Origin: Phycisphaerales bacterium
GTDB lineage: Bacteria > Planctomycetota > Phycisphaerae > UBA1845 > Fen-1342
Assembly: GCA_016710275.1 (NCBI GenBank)
Contig: JADJXS010000001.1
Coordinates: 744,001 to 808,000, forward strand
DNA: 64,000 nucleotides
Reading direction: 5' to 3'
Positions 8,337 through 17,698 of this stretch are shown here, in pieces (position 1 is the stretch's first letter; each line of letters begins with the position of its first letter). The notes beneath the pieces are model-generated. The model made no database searches, was not told where the DNA came from, and saw nothing but the letters and a program-made list of their open reading frames with translations. Made by a program: the position numbers and the translations under genes.

Positions 8337-9641
8337 ATGGAACATCGCACCTTCGAAGCCCCGACGATGCCGGCCGCCCTGGCGCTGGTCAAGAAGTCGC
8401 TCGGCGCGGATGCGGTGATCATCCAGACCCGCACCCGGCCGCCCGGCTCGAACCCCAACCGCGTCACCATCATTGCCCACGCCGCCCGCGCCGGCTCGAA
8501 GGCCGGCGGCGACGACGGATCGGGTGCATCGGCCGGGTCAGCCGGATCAAAGGCCGTCACGGCCCCGCCGAACCCGGTCTCCATTCCGGCCCGTCGTGCG
8601 GCTCCGCCCGCCGCTTCCGCTTTCGCACCGCCGGCGCCGCGCACGTGGTCTGTGCCCGACGCCGACCCCGGCGCCCCGATCATCCGCAATCGGCGCTCAT
8701 CCGCCCGCAGGCGGGCCGCTTCGCCTGTGCCGCTGATCGAACCCGCAGCCCCCACCGTCGCCGACCCGAAGCCGGTCGCCGAGCCGCCGCCGGCCGCTGC
8801 ACCAATCATGGACACAACCGCCGCGCGCTCGACCGCTGTCGCCCCGACCGCTGACCTCGCCACTCTTTCGGATGCGCTGCGAACCGCCTATCAGCGGCTC
8901 GTCGCCAACGAGGTCGCCGAGGAGCTGGCCGGTCGGCTGCTGGCGCAGGTTGCCCAGGACACGCGCCACCCCACGCCGGAACAGGTCGATTCGCGCCTGC
9001 GGGCGCTGATTCGCGACATGCTGCCGCAAACCACGACCATCTCGCTCACGCCGGGAGAATTGCGGCGGGTGGCGATTGTCGGCCCGGCTGGTGCGGGCAA
9101 GACCACCACCGTGGCCAAGCTGGCGGCCCAGTTCAAGATTCGGGAGGGGCGGTCGGTGGCGCTGCTGACACTCGACTCGCAGCGCCTCGCCGCGCGGGAA
9201 CAGCTCTCACGCTACGCCGAGATCATCGAAGTCCCGCTGCATGCGGCGCAGGGGGTGGACGAGGTGCACGACCTGCTGGCCAGTTGCAGCGCCGACCTGC
9301 TGCTGATCGACACGCCGGGGGTTGGGCCGCGCGAGGAGGGGCGCTTCGTCCGGCTGGCGGCGCTGTTGCGATCCGCCCGGCCGCACGAGGTGCACCTGGC
9401 GCTGCCCGGCGGCCTTGCAGCGGGTGTGTGCCGCCTGGCGATGCAGCGTTTCGCCCCGCTGGGCGTTTCGCACGTTCTGCTGACGCGGCTCGATGAGGCC
9501 GTCGGCATGGGCGTTCTGCTCGGTGCGCTGTCGCACGCCGCGATTCGCCTCTCCTATGTCACCAGCGGCCAGCGCGTTCCCACCGATCTGGCGGCCGCCG
9601 ATGCCGATGAGATCGCCGCCGGCATCCTCGCTCCGGTCTGA
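8337..9641 (+). CDS. flhF: Flagellar biosynthesis GTPase FlhF
   Basis: SRP-type GTPase (434 residues from this start) that sets the position and number of flagella. The N-terminus M-E-H-R-T-F-E-A-P-T-M-P-A-A-L-A-L-V followed by L-G-A-D-A-V-I-I matches the FlhF B-domain. A variable Ala/Pro-rich linker follows (about residues 45-150), then the NG GTPase: P-loop GPAGAGKTTT, T-L-D-S-Q-R (G2 region), L-I-D-T-P-G-V (G3) and the C-terminal T-R-L-D-E-A (G4-like, with R in place of the usual K). The start was set at 8337 because conserved homology begins there; the frame is open 52 codons further upstream. No other flagellar genes are in the window, so this is an isolated copy. Polar placement is inference from the family. 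Confidence 0.87.
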   Translation: MEHRTFEAPTMPAALALVKKSLGADAVIIQTRTRPPGSNPNRVTIIAHAARAGSKAGGDDGSGASAGSAGSKAVTAPPNPVSIPARRAAPPAASAFAPPAPRTWSVPDADPGAPIIRNRRSSARRRAASPVPLIEPAAPTVADPKPVAEPPPAAAPIMDTTAARSTAVAPTADLATLSDALRTAYQRLVANEVAEELAGRLLAQVAQDTRHPTPEQVDSRLRALIRDMLPQTTTISLTPGELRRVAIVGPAGAGKTTTVAKLAAQFKIREGRSVALLTLDSQRLAAREQLSRYAEIIEVPLHAAQGVDEVHDLLASCSADLLLIDTPGVGPREEGRFVRLAALLRSARPHEVHLALPGGLAAGVCRLAMQRFAPLGVSHVLLTRLDEAVGMGVLLGALSHAAIRLSYVTSGQRVPTDLAAADADEIAAGILAPV

Positions 9642-9752
9642 TCACTTCGCGCTTGCCCGCCCGGTCGCCGCAGCGCGCATGCTCCGCCCCCGAGCATTCC
9701 CGCCGGCACACGTTCCTGTCCGCTGGGCGCTCGCGCCGTTCCGAGCGAGAGA

Positions 9753-10871
9753 TCACGCGCCCGCGGAGGCCATCCGAGCGAAATACTCCCGCGCGATTCG
9801 CTCGTATGCGCCTGCGCCGGCGGCCAGCTCCGACTCCAGCACCCACTCATCGGGCGTATGGGAACGGCGCGTGTCCCCCGGCCCGATCTTCACCGCCGGT
9901 ATGCCGGGCAGAAAAACCATGTCGCTCATGGCGGGGCTTCCCGCCGGCGAAGCGTCCGGCAGCGCCGCTTCGCACGCCTGCACGATCGGCTCGCTGCGGG
10001 CCGTCTGCACCGGCCCGAGCCGCCCGCTGTGCACGTGCACCTCGCTCGACAGCTCCGCGCGAATCCGCTCGACCAGTGCATCGTGCGGCTGGTTCGGCGT
10101 CGTGCGGATGTCCGCCCAGAATTCGCAGCGATCCGGCACCACGTTCCGCGCGACGCCGCCGCTGACCATGGTCACGTGCGCATGGCACGTTCCCAGCAGC
10201 GGGTGCGGCGCGCCGAAATCGAAGTCGCGCAGCCGCAGGATGTCCGCCGCCGCCGTGTGAATCGCATTGTCGGGCGAATCGGCCGGCGTGTTGGCCGGAT
10301 GGCGCGAGCGCCCGATCGCGGTGCATCGCAGGATCAGCAGCCCGCGCTGCGCGATCATCGGCGTCAGCGACGTCGGCTCCCCCACGATCGCGGCGTCCAG
10401 CGGCCGCAGCCGCGGGAGGACTTCGGAGAGGCCGCGCCCGCTGATTTCCTCCTCCGCGGTCAGCGCCACAACCAGCGTGCCGCCCAACCGCTGCCCGCGG
10501 GCCAGTCCATCCGCGATGCGCAGCGCCGCGGCCAGCAGCGCCGTCACGCAGCCCTTGGCGTCATTCGCCCCCAGCCCCGTAATCCGCCCGCCCTCGACGC
10601 GCGGCGTCCATGGGTCCGCGCTCCAGCCCTCCGCGGGCGGGACCGTGTCGAGATGCGAGTTGAAGAGCAGCCGCGGCCGGGGTTGATCGCCGATCTCGAT
10701 CCATAGGTTGTTCAGCTCGCGCTGCACGTGCAGCCCCGACGGCGGTGCATGGCCGGCCTGCCCGCTCAACACCCTCGACAGGTGATCCACAATCGGCCCT
10801 TCCTCGCGCGAGATGCTGCGAATCGCGACCAGGTCGCAGAGGAAGCGGCGGAGTTGTTCGGGGGTTTGCAT
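9753..10871 (-). CDS. M20 family zinc peptidase (ArgE/DapE-like)
   Basis: Cytoplasmic di-zinc amidohydrolase of 372 residues. The metal and catalytic motifs are in order: N-S-H-L-D-T-V-P-P (zinc His and catalytic Asp), G-A-N-D-A-K-G (bridging Asp), T-A-E-E-E (catalytic base Glu and zinc Glu), G-E-P-T-S, and a C-terminal S-H-T-P-D-E-W supplying the last His. The dimerisation or lid domain lies between. The layout fits acetylornithine deacetylase or succinyl-diaminopimelate desuccinylase. The lysA gene at 32846 shows that diaminopimelate is made in this organism, but the two loci are not linked. Exact substrate is undecided. The gene is convergent with flhF. Confidence 0.85.
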   Translation of the reverse strand: MQTPEQLRRFLCDLVAIRSISREEGPIVDHLSRVLSGQAGHAPPSGLHVQRELNNLWIEIGDQPRPRLLFNSHLDTVPPAEGWSADPWTPRVEGGRITGLGANDAKGCVTALLAAALRIADGLARGQRLGGTLVVALTAEEEISGRGLSEVLPRLRPLDAAIVGEPTSLTPMIAQRGLLILRCTAIGRSRHPANTPADSPDNAIHTAAADILRLRDFDFGAPHPLLGTCHAHVTMVSGGVARNVVPDRCEFWADIRTTPNQPHDALVERIRAELSSEVHVHSGRLGPVQTARSEPIVQACEAALPDASPAGSPAMSDMVFLPGIPAVKIGPGDTRRSHTPDEWVLESELAAGAGAYERIAREYFARMASAGA

Positions 10872-10955
10872 GGCGGCAGTATCCCGCGGGGGCTTTTTCG
10901 CGTCACCCCACCCCCCGCGGTATCCTGATAGCGGTATTGCAATTCAAGGTGACGC

Positions 10956-11567
10956 ATGTCGGATGACCGCCAGTCGCTTTTCGACCGGGCCCGCCGCGGA
11001 GATCGTGACGCGATCAGCGCCCTTCTCGTGCAATTCGGACCGGAGGTTCGAGCACGGCTCAACGGGCGGATCGGCGCGGCCTGGCGCGGCGTCCTCGACG
11101 AGGACGACGTGATGCAGGTCACCTACATGGAGGCGTTTCTGCGGTTCTTTCAGTTCGCCCCGCAGGGCGAAAACGCGCTGGTCGCCTGGCTCGCGCAAAT
11201 CGCAGAAAACAACCTGCGCGACGCGATCCGCGGACTGGAGCGCGCCAAGCGTCCCGACCCCCGTCGGCGCGTCCAGACCAGTGCTCAGGATTCCAGCTAC
11301 GCCTTGCTCGAAAACCTCGCCCGTCATTCCGGCACGCCCAGCAAGATCATGCGCCGCGAGGAATCCGTCTCGATGCTCGATGAGGCCATCGCGCAGCTTC
11401 CCGCGGATTATCAGACCGTCGTCCGCGAATATGATCTCGAAGGAAACACCGCCGAAGCCGTCGCCAGGAAACTGGGCCGCACCGAAGGCGCTGTGTACAT
11501 GCTTCGCGCCCGTGCCCTGGAGCGCCTCCGCGAGCTGCTCGGATCAAGTTTTCTGCGCCTCGCGTGA
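10956..11567 (+). CDS. RNA polymerase sigma factor, sigma-70 family (planctomycete ECF type)
   Basis: 203-residue sigma factor with region 2 (D-E-D-D-V-M-Q-V-T-Y-M-E-A-F, about residues 48-61) and region 4 (L-P-A-D-Y-Q-T-V-V-R-E-Y-D-L-E-G-N-T, then A-V-A-R-K-L-G-R-T-E-G-A-V, residues ~150-185). No anti-sigma gene follows directly. Instead a Ser/Thr kinase starts 120 bp downstream. In Planctomycetota many ECF-like sigma factors sit beside Hanks-type kinases, and phosphorylation-linked control is thought to replace an anti-sigma factor; applying this here is inference from gene order. Confidence 0.87.
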   Translation: MSDDRQSLFDRARRGDRDAISALLVQFGPEVRARLNGRIGAAWRGVLDEDDVMQVTYMEAFLRFFQFAPQGENALVAWLAQIAENNLRDAIRGLERAKRPDPRRRVQTSAQDSSYALLENLARHSGTPSKIMRREESVSMLDEAIAQLPADYQTVVREYDLEGNTAEAVARKLGRTEGAVYMLRARALERLRELLGSSFLRLA

Positions 11568-11687
11568 GATTTCGGCGGTTTCGTCGCTTTCCTGATTCGG
11601 CGGCGCGCGGTGCGGCCGATTAGTCTCGCACGGCGGCCGGTTCAGGCGATTGACCAGCGCGAATCGGGTTCGGGACAGGGTGTACGC

Positions 11688-13515
11688 ATGGGCGGCGCAA
11701 GAGACAACATCCCGCGCGATCAGGCGATGATTGACGCCATCCGGCGTCAATTCGACGCCGTCGCCGCGCCCGGCGCTTCGCCCCGGCGTACCCCATCCTT
11801 CGATGACCCGCCGGGGCTGGACGCCGGCGCACGGTCGGATGCGGTGCCGGCCACCATCGCGGCGCCGGCGGTTGATCCCGATGCGACGAGGGTCGCCGTC
11901 GAGGAGACCCGCGCAGCTCCGGCACAGCGCGGCGGCGACGGTCCGCGAACCGCCGCCCGGCGCGAGCGCGACGCCGCCACGAGCGTCTCGTTTCCCGGGT
12001 ATCAGGTATTGGGGGAGCTGTCGCGCGGCGGGCAGGGGGTGGTCTATCGGGCGCTGCAGGAGGGCACCAACCGCGAGGTGGCGATCAAGGTGCTGATCGA
12101 GGGCGTGCACGCATCCCCGGCGACGCAGGCGCGCTTCGAGCGCGAGGTGCAATTGGCCGCGCGGCTGCGGCATCCGAACATCATCTCGATCTTCCACTCC
12201 GGCGTCACCGACGGCGGGTTGCGCTACTTCGTGATGGACTATGTGCCGGGAGTGCCGCTGCACAAGCACGTGCGCGAGCGGCAATTGCCGATGGACGAGG
12301 TGCTGTCGGTCTTCGCGGTCGTGGCGGAAGCGGTGCAATACGCCCACCAGCGCGGGATCATCCATCGCGATCTGAAGCCCTCCAACGTGCTGATCGACGC
12401 CGACGGCTCGCCCAAGATCCTGGATTTCGGCCTGGCCAAGTCGATGACGGATGATCCGCATCGCGGGCTGACGCTGACGGCGGAGGTGATGGGCACGCTG
12501 CCGTACATGTCCCCGGAGCAGACCCGCGGCAGCGCCGACGAGATCGACACGCGCACCGACGTGTACGCGCTGGGGGTGATCCTCTATGAGCTGCTGACCG
12601 GGCGCTATCCATACAGCGTGGTCGGCAGCCTGGCCGACGTGCTGCGCAACATCACCTCGACGCCGCCGATGCCGCCCAGCCAGTCATGGACCGATCAGGC
12701 CGGCGTGCAGGTCGCGACGAAGCGCCGGCGGCTGCGCATGGGGCGGCGCTGCCCGATCGGGCGCGAGGTCGAGACGATCGTGCTGCGCGCCCTGGCGAAG
12801 GAGGCCCCCGCGGCGCTACCAGAGCGCCGGCGAAATGGCCGCCGACGTGCGGCGATTTCTGCGGGGCGACGCGATCGAGGCGCAGCGCGACAGCCGCTGG
12901 TACGTCCTGCGCAAGTGGCTGCTGCGGAACACGGACGTGGCGCTGGCCGCTTTGTGCGTGCTGGCGGTGATTGTCGGAGGCGCTGCGCTGAGCCTGCACT
13001 ACGGCGTGCAGGCGCAATCGGCGGCGGCGGATGAGCGGCGCTCGCGCGAGACCGCCGAGGGGGCGCTTGTCGATGCGCGCAATTCGGCGAAGTATGCGCG
13101 GATCGGGTGGTTTCTGACGGAGTGGAGCGCCGGGCGCGACCTGGCGTGGTACCACGCCGCCGGCGCCATGCCGGGCAGCGCCGAGAGCGCAGTGCTGCTG
13201 TACCTGCTGCGCGAGGATGTGACGCCGGAGCAGTTGCTGGCGCGGGTGGATGCGGATGCGCGTCAACTGGCGCATTTTGCGATCGGCGAGAAGCTGCGCC
13301 GGGCCGGGGATCGCGACGGATCGGAGCGGGCGTTTGTGGCGGCGCTGCAGGAGCGCGGCAGCGTGCTGCTGCGGGATGCGACGCTGGATCGCATCGCCGA
13401 GCTGCGCGGCTGGCCGACGCGCCGGCGGCAACTCGAGGGAGCGCGCTGGCCGGAGGACTGGGCGGTGCAACTCGGAATTGGAGAGAGCGGTGCGAACTCC
13501 GCGAACAATCCGTAG
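11688..13515 (+). CDS. Hanks-type serine/threonine protein kinase, interrupted by a frameshift
   Basis: Transmembrane eukaryotic-like kinase. From the ATG at 11688 there is an Ala/Pro-rich leader of about 100 residues, then a full kinase core: glycine loop (G-E-L-S-R-G-G-Q-G-V-V), V-A-I-K lysine, I-I-H-R-D-L-K-P-S-N catalytic loop, I-L-D-F-G-L-A-K, and M-S-P-E-Q. The frame is lost at 12801-12810 (GAGGCCCCCG). Dropping one base there restores A-K-E-P-P-R-R-Y-Q-S-A-G-E-M, the usual end of the kinase fold, and continues to 13515 through one membrane helix (ALAALCVLAVIVGGAAL) and a C-terminal region of about 170 residues without a clear domain. The catalytic residues are all present. Likely a base-call error in a C run, otherwise a truncated kinase. 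It lies between a sigma factor and a pseudopilin. Confidence 0.82.
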
Positions 13516-14311
13516 CGCAGCGCCGGCCGCTGCGGCGGCGCGGGCGTTCACGCTGATCGAGCTGCTGGTGGTCGTGGCGATCATCGCGCTGCTGGTCTCG
13601 ATCCTGATTCCGGGGCTGACCCTGGCCCGCGAGCAGGCGCGGCGGACGCGCTGCGCGGCCAACCTGTCGCAATTGGGAGTGGCGTGGCGGATGTACCTGG
13701 ATGAGCACCAGGGGCGTTTCTTCACGGCGGTGGCGGCGAACCTGGTGTATGGCGGGGGGCAGGGGACGGCCGGCCCGCCCTATGGCCCGCCGGCTGCGAA
13801 TCCCGCGGCGCTGGCTTCCAAGCCGCTGAATCCGTTTGTGTCACTGCCGGCGAAGCTGCCGGTGGGGGCGGGGCTGGGGCCGTTTCTATGCCCGAATGAC
13901 AAGGGCGGGACGATCGTGCTGCCGTCGAGCGCGGTGTATCACGGGACGAGCTACTCGTGCAATCCGTTTCTGGTCGGGGAGAACGTGCAACTGCCGCCGC
14001 CGGGGCCGTTAAGGGATGCTTTCATAGAGATAAATAGGCGGCGGATGAGCCGCCCGCTGACGGAGACGGAGGTGGGAGTCAACGCCAGCGAGCTGGTCCT
14101 GATGGGCGATTGGCCGTGGTATGCGGACACGCGGTTCGATTTCAAGGTGCATTGGCACGGCCGGCCGCGGACGCACATGCTGGGTTTTCTGGACGGGCAC
14201 GTCGAGTTTGTGAAGATTCGGCAGGGGTTGTATGTGGGTCCGGGGTACGGGTTGATCCCGTACAACGATCTGCGAGGGGTGTTTGCGGAGGGGCAGATAG
14301 AGATACCGTAG
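13490..14311 (+). CDS. Type II secretion pseudopilin-like protein (DUF1559-like)
   Basis: 273 residues from a GTG at 13490, preceded by GGAGAGAG at good spacing. It overlaps the 3' end of the kinase frame by 26 bases. The N-terminus is a class III signal: a basic and alanine leader, then A-F-T-L-I-E-L-L-V-V-V-A-I-I-A with Glu at mature position 5, followed by the hydrophobic helix A-L-L-V-S-I-L-I-P and a basic A-R-E-Q-A-R-R-T-R-C. Near the C-terminus H-M-L-G-F-L-D-G-H-V-E-F resembles the H-x-G-G-x-N-x-x-F-x-D-G-H-V motif of planctomycete DUF1559 proteins. Such proteins are very numerous in this phylum and of unknown role; the prepilin peptidase at 3797 could process it. Confidence 0.85.
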   Translation: MRTPRTIRSAAPAAAAARAFTLIELLVVVAIIALLVSILIPGLTLAREQARRTRCAANLSQLGVAWRMYLDEHQGRFFTAVAANLVYGGGQGTAGPPYGPPAANPAALASKPLNPFVSLPAKLPVGAGLGPFLCPNDKGGTIVLPSSAVYHGTSYSCNPFLVGENVQLPPPGPLRDAFIEINRRRMSRPLTETEVGVNASELVLMGDWPWYADTRFDFKVHWHGRPRTHMLGFLDGHVEFVKIRQGLYVGPGYGLIPYNDLRGVFAEGQIEIP

Positions 14312-14333
14312 CGGGCGCAGGCGGTCCCTCTGG

Positions 14334-15731
14334 TCAAGGCGAGCCGAGGATGGCCTCGACAAAGGGGTCGATGTCAAAGTTGTTGAATGCGCCGTCGTCG
14401 TTCATATCACCGAGCAGGTCAACCACCTCGGGCGGCACACCGGGGTAAGCGGCGTGGTATGAGGGACGGTTTACCTTGGCGAGTACGAATGCATCAATGT
14501 CGAAGTTGTTGAGTACGCCGTCGGCGTTCAGGTCGCCCGGGATGAGCGGTCGGATCGTCGTCCAATAAACATCGATAACCTGCTGGTTTACGGGCATCGC
14601 GAACCAGGTCATCGCGAAGCGGAAACCCGGCTGCAGTGTCGAGCTGAAGTACGGACCGTAATCAACCGGGAAGGCATGAGTCGGCCGGTTCGGGGTGGAC
14701 GGTGTGGGATCAAACCAGTTCACTGCGATGGAGCCGTCGGCCTCATACATCTTCAAGCGAATTTCGGTGTTTCCGTTCCGCTCCCAGATGTGAACAAAAC
14801 GGCCGTCTGGAGCAATCCACGGAAGGCCGTTGGGGTCAACCTGGACCGGTGTTCCCAGCGGCTCGCCCATCGCGCTGAACCGCCGGACGAATCGAACGGA
14901 ACTGTCCGGATACCCGGACCACCAGATCAGCCACGTTCCGTCGCTGAGAAACCGTGCGACGTAGCCGCGCGTGTCGCTCATCATCGGCAGAACGACCGGG
15001 TTGGTCAGCGTCTGGTCGGGCAGGATGCGCCGGTATCGCACGTCATAACGGATCGCGCCGTGGTTTCCCTGGTTGTACAGGACGCCGATCGAGCCATCCG
15101 GCAGGAACGCAGCGGTGGGATTGAACACAATGGTGCTGATTGGGAAGGGCGGCGGCGTGGCGACCACGACCGCCGGTGCGATCAGCGCACCGAGAAGGTC
15201 ATGCTCCTGGAACAGGATCGCGCACTTCGAGCAGTTGTCAGCGCCGCCCGCGAAGGTCAGCCCGATCCGACTGCCGTCCGACACAATGTTCTTGAACCCG
15301 CCCTTGAACTCATCCCCCAGTTCCAGGACCGGCGTCAGTGCGACGCCATCCAGGTCGGTGACGACGGCGCGTGGAATGCAGCCGGGGTGCTGGTCGCACC
15401 AGGTGACCAGATTTCGATCCGACAGGCGCGCCAGGGACGGGGTCGGGAACGCGCGGGCCGCGGTCGCGACGAACGTCGGGGGCAGCGTCGGTCGCCCCCA
15501 CGGGTCGAAGGCGCGCAGGTGAATATCGGTCCAGGGGAAATCGCCATAGTACTGCATGGACACGCCGGACTCGCTTCCCGACACGTGAGGGGCAAGCCAG
15601 CCGACCTGGTAGTGCAGCGTCGATCGAAGCAGGCGCGTGTCATCGACTGTGATCCTGTCGAACGTGGTCACCTGTGCGATGGCAGCGCTCGCAAGCAGCG
15701 GCAACACGACGAGGACGGGAAGGCGCGTCAT
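14334..15731 (-). CDS. Secreted protein with C-terminal dockerin-like repeats
   Basis: 465-residue exported protein. The signal peptide is residues 1-19 (LPVLVVLPLLASAAIA). The middle (about residues 25-390) consists of repeated blocks with W, G and D at turns, suggestive of a beta-propeller; no enzyme motif is seen. The C-terminus holds two calcium-binding dockerin-type repeats: G-D-L-N-A-D-G-V-L-N-N-F-D-I-D-A-F-V and G-D-M-N-D-D-G-A-F-N-N-F-D-I-D-P-F-V. In Phycisphaerae this N-N-F-D-I-D-x-F variant is a common C-terminal module of secreted proteins; whether it meets a cohesin there is not known. The ATG at 15731 is preceded by AAGGAG. Convergent with the pseudopilin gene. Confidence 0.8.
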   Translation of the reverse strand: MTRLPVLVVLPLLASAAIAQVTTFDRITVDDTRLLRSTLHYQVGWLAPHVSGSESGVSMQYYGDFPWTDIHLRAFDPWGRPTLPPTFVATAARAFPTPSLARLSDRNLVTWCDQHPGCIPRAVVTDLDGVALTPVLELGDEFKGGFKNIVSDGSRIGLTFAGGADNCSKCAILFQEHDLLGALIAPAVVVATPPPFPISTIVFNPTAAFLPDGSIGVLYNQGNHGAIRYDVRYRRILPDQTLTNPVVLPMMSDTRGYVARFLSDGTWLIWWSGYPDSSVRFVRRFSAMGEPLGTPVQVDPNGLPWIAPDGRFVHIWERNGNTEIRLKMYEADGSIAVNWFDPTPSTPNRPTHAFPVDYGPYFSSTLQPGFRFAMTWFAMPVNQQVIDVYWTTIRPLIPGDLNADGVLNNFDIDAFVLAKVNRPSYHAAYPGVPPEVVDLLGDMNDDGAFNNFDIDPFVEAILGSP

Positions 15732-15794
15732 TGCGATTCTCCTTCACCGCAGTGGGTCAGAATCAAGTTCAGAATGTCGGCCGGGATCGGCAGC

Positions 15795-17408
15795 CTACGC
15801 CTTCCGCGCCGGCCGCTTCTTCGAGCCTTCCGCGCGCTTTCTCGAACCGCTCGCGCGCTGGGCGTTTTTCGCCGCGGGTCGATTCCCACTCCCCGCTCGC
15901 CGCCGCTGTGCGACCGGCGTCGTCACCAGGTCATATTCATCCGTCGCCGTGCAGCGCACCCGCACGAACTCGCCCACCGCCGGCGCACCGTCGGGCAGGA
16001 TGCATGCGCCGTCCACCTCCGGCGCCTGGCCGGCGTGGCGGGCCAGCGCCCCGCGCGCGTCCTCGGGATCATCGGCGTCCACCAGCACGTCGAACTCGCG
16101 ACCGACCCAGCGCTTCGCCGCCGCCAGCGCCACCTCGCGCTGCACGAGCATGAAGCGCTCATACCGGTCGCGCAGCAGCGATTCGTCGTGCTGCTCGCGC
16201 ATGCGGCCGGCAGGCGTCTCCGGCTCGCGCGAGTACATGAACGCGCCGGCCGCGTCGAAGCCGAAGTCCTGCGCGAATTCGAGCAGCTCGCCGAACTCGG
16301 CCTCCGTTTCCCCCGGAAAGCCGACGATGAAGGTGGTGCGGATGCTGACGCCGGGGATGCGCGCCCGCAGTTTCTCGATCAGGGCGATTGTCTGCGCCCG
16401 CGTCACGCGGCGGTGCATGGCCTTGAGCATGCGGTCATTGATGTGCTGCAGCGGCATGTCAATGTACTTCACGACGCGCTCGCAGGAGGCGATGGCGTCG
16501 ATCATCTCGTCGGTGAACACCGACGGATAGACGTACATCAGGCGGATCCAGCGCGCCCCCTCGCAGCCGGCGTTCAGCTCGCGCAGCAATCCCGCCAGCC
16601 CCGGCGCGTAGCCGATGTCGCCGCCGTAGCTGGTGGTGTCCTGGCCGATCAGCACCAGCTCGCGCGCCCCGTCGGCGATCAGCTCGCGGCATTCGGCCAG
16701 CAGCTCCGTCGGGGTCTTGCTGTGCATCGGTCCGCGGATGCTGGGGATGGTGCAGAAGGTGCACTTCTGGTTGCAGCCCTCGCTGATCCGCACATAGGCG
16801 TAGTGCGACGGCGTGAGCCGCACGCGGCCCTGGTCGCTCCAGCGGCCGGGAGCGTCGAGCGCTGTGGGGTGATAATCCCCGAGGAAGCGATCCAGCGCGG
16901 CGTCGCGGTCCATCCGCCAGACCGCCCGCACGATGTCGTCGCGGTTGTTGACGCCCACCAGGGCGTCGATCTCGGGCGCCCATTCGCGCAGCTTCTCGCC
17001 GTCGCGCTGCACGAGGCAGCCGGCGACGACGATGCGGCGCAGGGTGCCGGCCCGCTTGCGCTCCCCCAGTTCATGGATGACGCCCAGCGCTTCCTGCCGC
17101 GAGCTTTCGAGAAATCCGCAGGTGTTGACGACGATGGTGTCGGCGGCGGATTCATCGCCGGTGATCACGCAGCCGGCCTCGGCGAGCTGCCCGAGCATCT
17201 TCTCGCTGTCCACGAGGTTTTTCGCGCAGCCCAGCGAGACGAAGCCCACCACGGGCGCGGACAGTTCCGTCGAAAGCGCCGACGAGGGGGCGGGTCGGGC
17301 GCCGCCGGCGCCGAGCACCGGCAACGCGAAGCCAGAGCGCGAAGCGCCGCCGCCGCTTTCCGTGCCGCCTGCGACGGGATTCCCCTGTGATTTCGAGCTT
17401 TTTGCCAT
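15795..17408 (-). CDS. rimO: Ribosomal protein S12 methylthiotransferase RimO
   Basis: Radical-SAM enzyme that methylthiolates Asp88 of ribosomal protein S12. The N-terminal UPF0004 domain has G-C-A-K-N-L-V-D-S-E and further Cys residues (N-T-C-G-F, A-G-C-L-V) for the auxiliary Fe-S cluster. The radical-SAM motif is C-N-Q-K-C-T-F-C, then S-I-R-G. The C-terminal TRAM segment includes L-V-D-A-D-D-P-E-D. The S-L-G-C-A-K-N-L form and the Y-V-Y-P-S element point to RimO rather than MiaB. At 537 residues it is about 90 longer than usual: a Ser/Gly-rich N-terminal extension of about 50 residues and a very basic Lys/Arg C-terminal tail (A-Q-R-R-R through K-K-R-P-A-R-K-A), perhaps an RNA- or ribosome-binding tail (inference). 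Confidence 0.93.
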   Translation of the reverse strand: MAKSSKSQGNPVAGGTESGGGASRSGFALPVLGAGGARPAPSSALSTELSAPVVGFVSLGCAKNLVDSEKMLGQLAEAGCVITGDESAADTIVVNTCGFLESSRQEALGVIHELGERKRAGTLRRIVVAGCLVQRDGEKLREWAPEIDALVGVNNRDDIVRAVWRMDRDAALDRFLGDYHPTALDAPGRWSDQGRVRLTPSHYAYVRISEGCNQKCTFCTIPSIRGPMHSKTPTELLAECRELIADGARELVLIGQDTTSYGGDIGYAPGLAGLLRELNAGCEGARWIRLMYVYPSVFTDEMIDAIASCERVVKYIDMPLQHINDRMLKAMHRRVTRAQTIALIEKLRARIPGVSIRTTFIVGFPGETEAEFGELLEFAQDFGFDAAGAFMYSREPETPAGRMREQHDESLLRDRYERFMLVQREVALAAAKRWVGREFDVLVDADDPEDARGALARHAGQAPEVDGACILPDGAPAVGEFVRVRCTATDEYDLVTTPVAQRRRAGSGNRPAAKNAQRASGSRKRAEGSKKRPARKA

Positions 17409-17698
17409 ATCCCGGCATTGTAGCCGCAGCGTCCGAGCGCCGCGCTGCGCAGCGCCCCGGGTTCGTTTGACGGGCGGCGCGGCGGGGCGTCGGCGGCGGT
17501 ATCCGCCTATAATTGCGGGTCCGGCCCGCGCAGCCGGCTTGCCGGGATTCGAAGCACAGGCGGCGGGCCGGCGCCGGGTGTCCCGGGCGGCCGGCGATCC
17601 GATGGCCGGCGCCGGGCGTCCCCGGCGGGCGGCGCCGGGCTTCTCGCATGGGCACCCCCTTCCCCCGACCGCCGGTTCGCGGCCGGCAGGAGTCGTGA

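Noticed and set aside
5674..8418. A 914-codon open frame on the + strand
   Set aside because: It lies wholly antisense to proS and the FAH-family gene, is rich in Arg/Pro/Ala as expected of a shadow frame in GC-rich DNA, and has no protein motifs.
12801..12810. Programmed ribosomal frameshifting in the kinase gene
   Set aside because: There is no slippery heptamer with a downstream structure of the known types, and similar indels occur in unrelated genes; a sequence error or mutation is simpler.
14676..17390. A 904-codon + strand frame
   Set aside because: Antisense shadow of the dockerin protein and rimO, both of which have clear family motifs.
17508..17513. TATAAT as a firm promoter for resB
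   Set aside because: No acceptable -35 at 15-19 bp and the distance to the gene is about 190 bp; kept only as a remark under resB.
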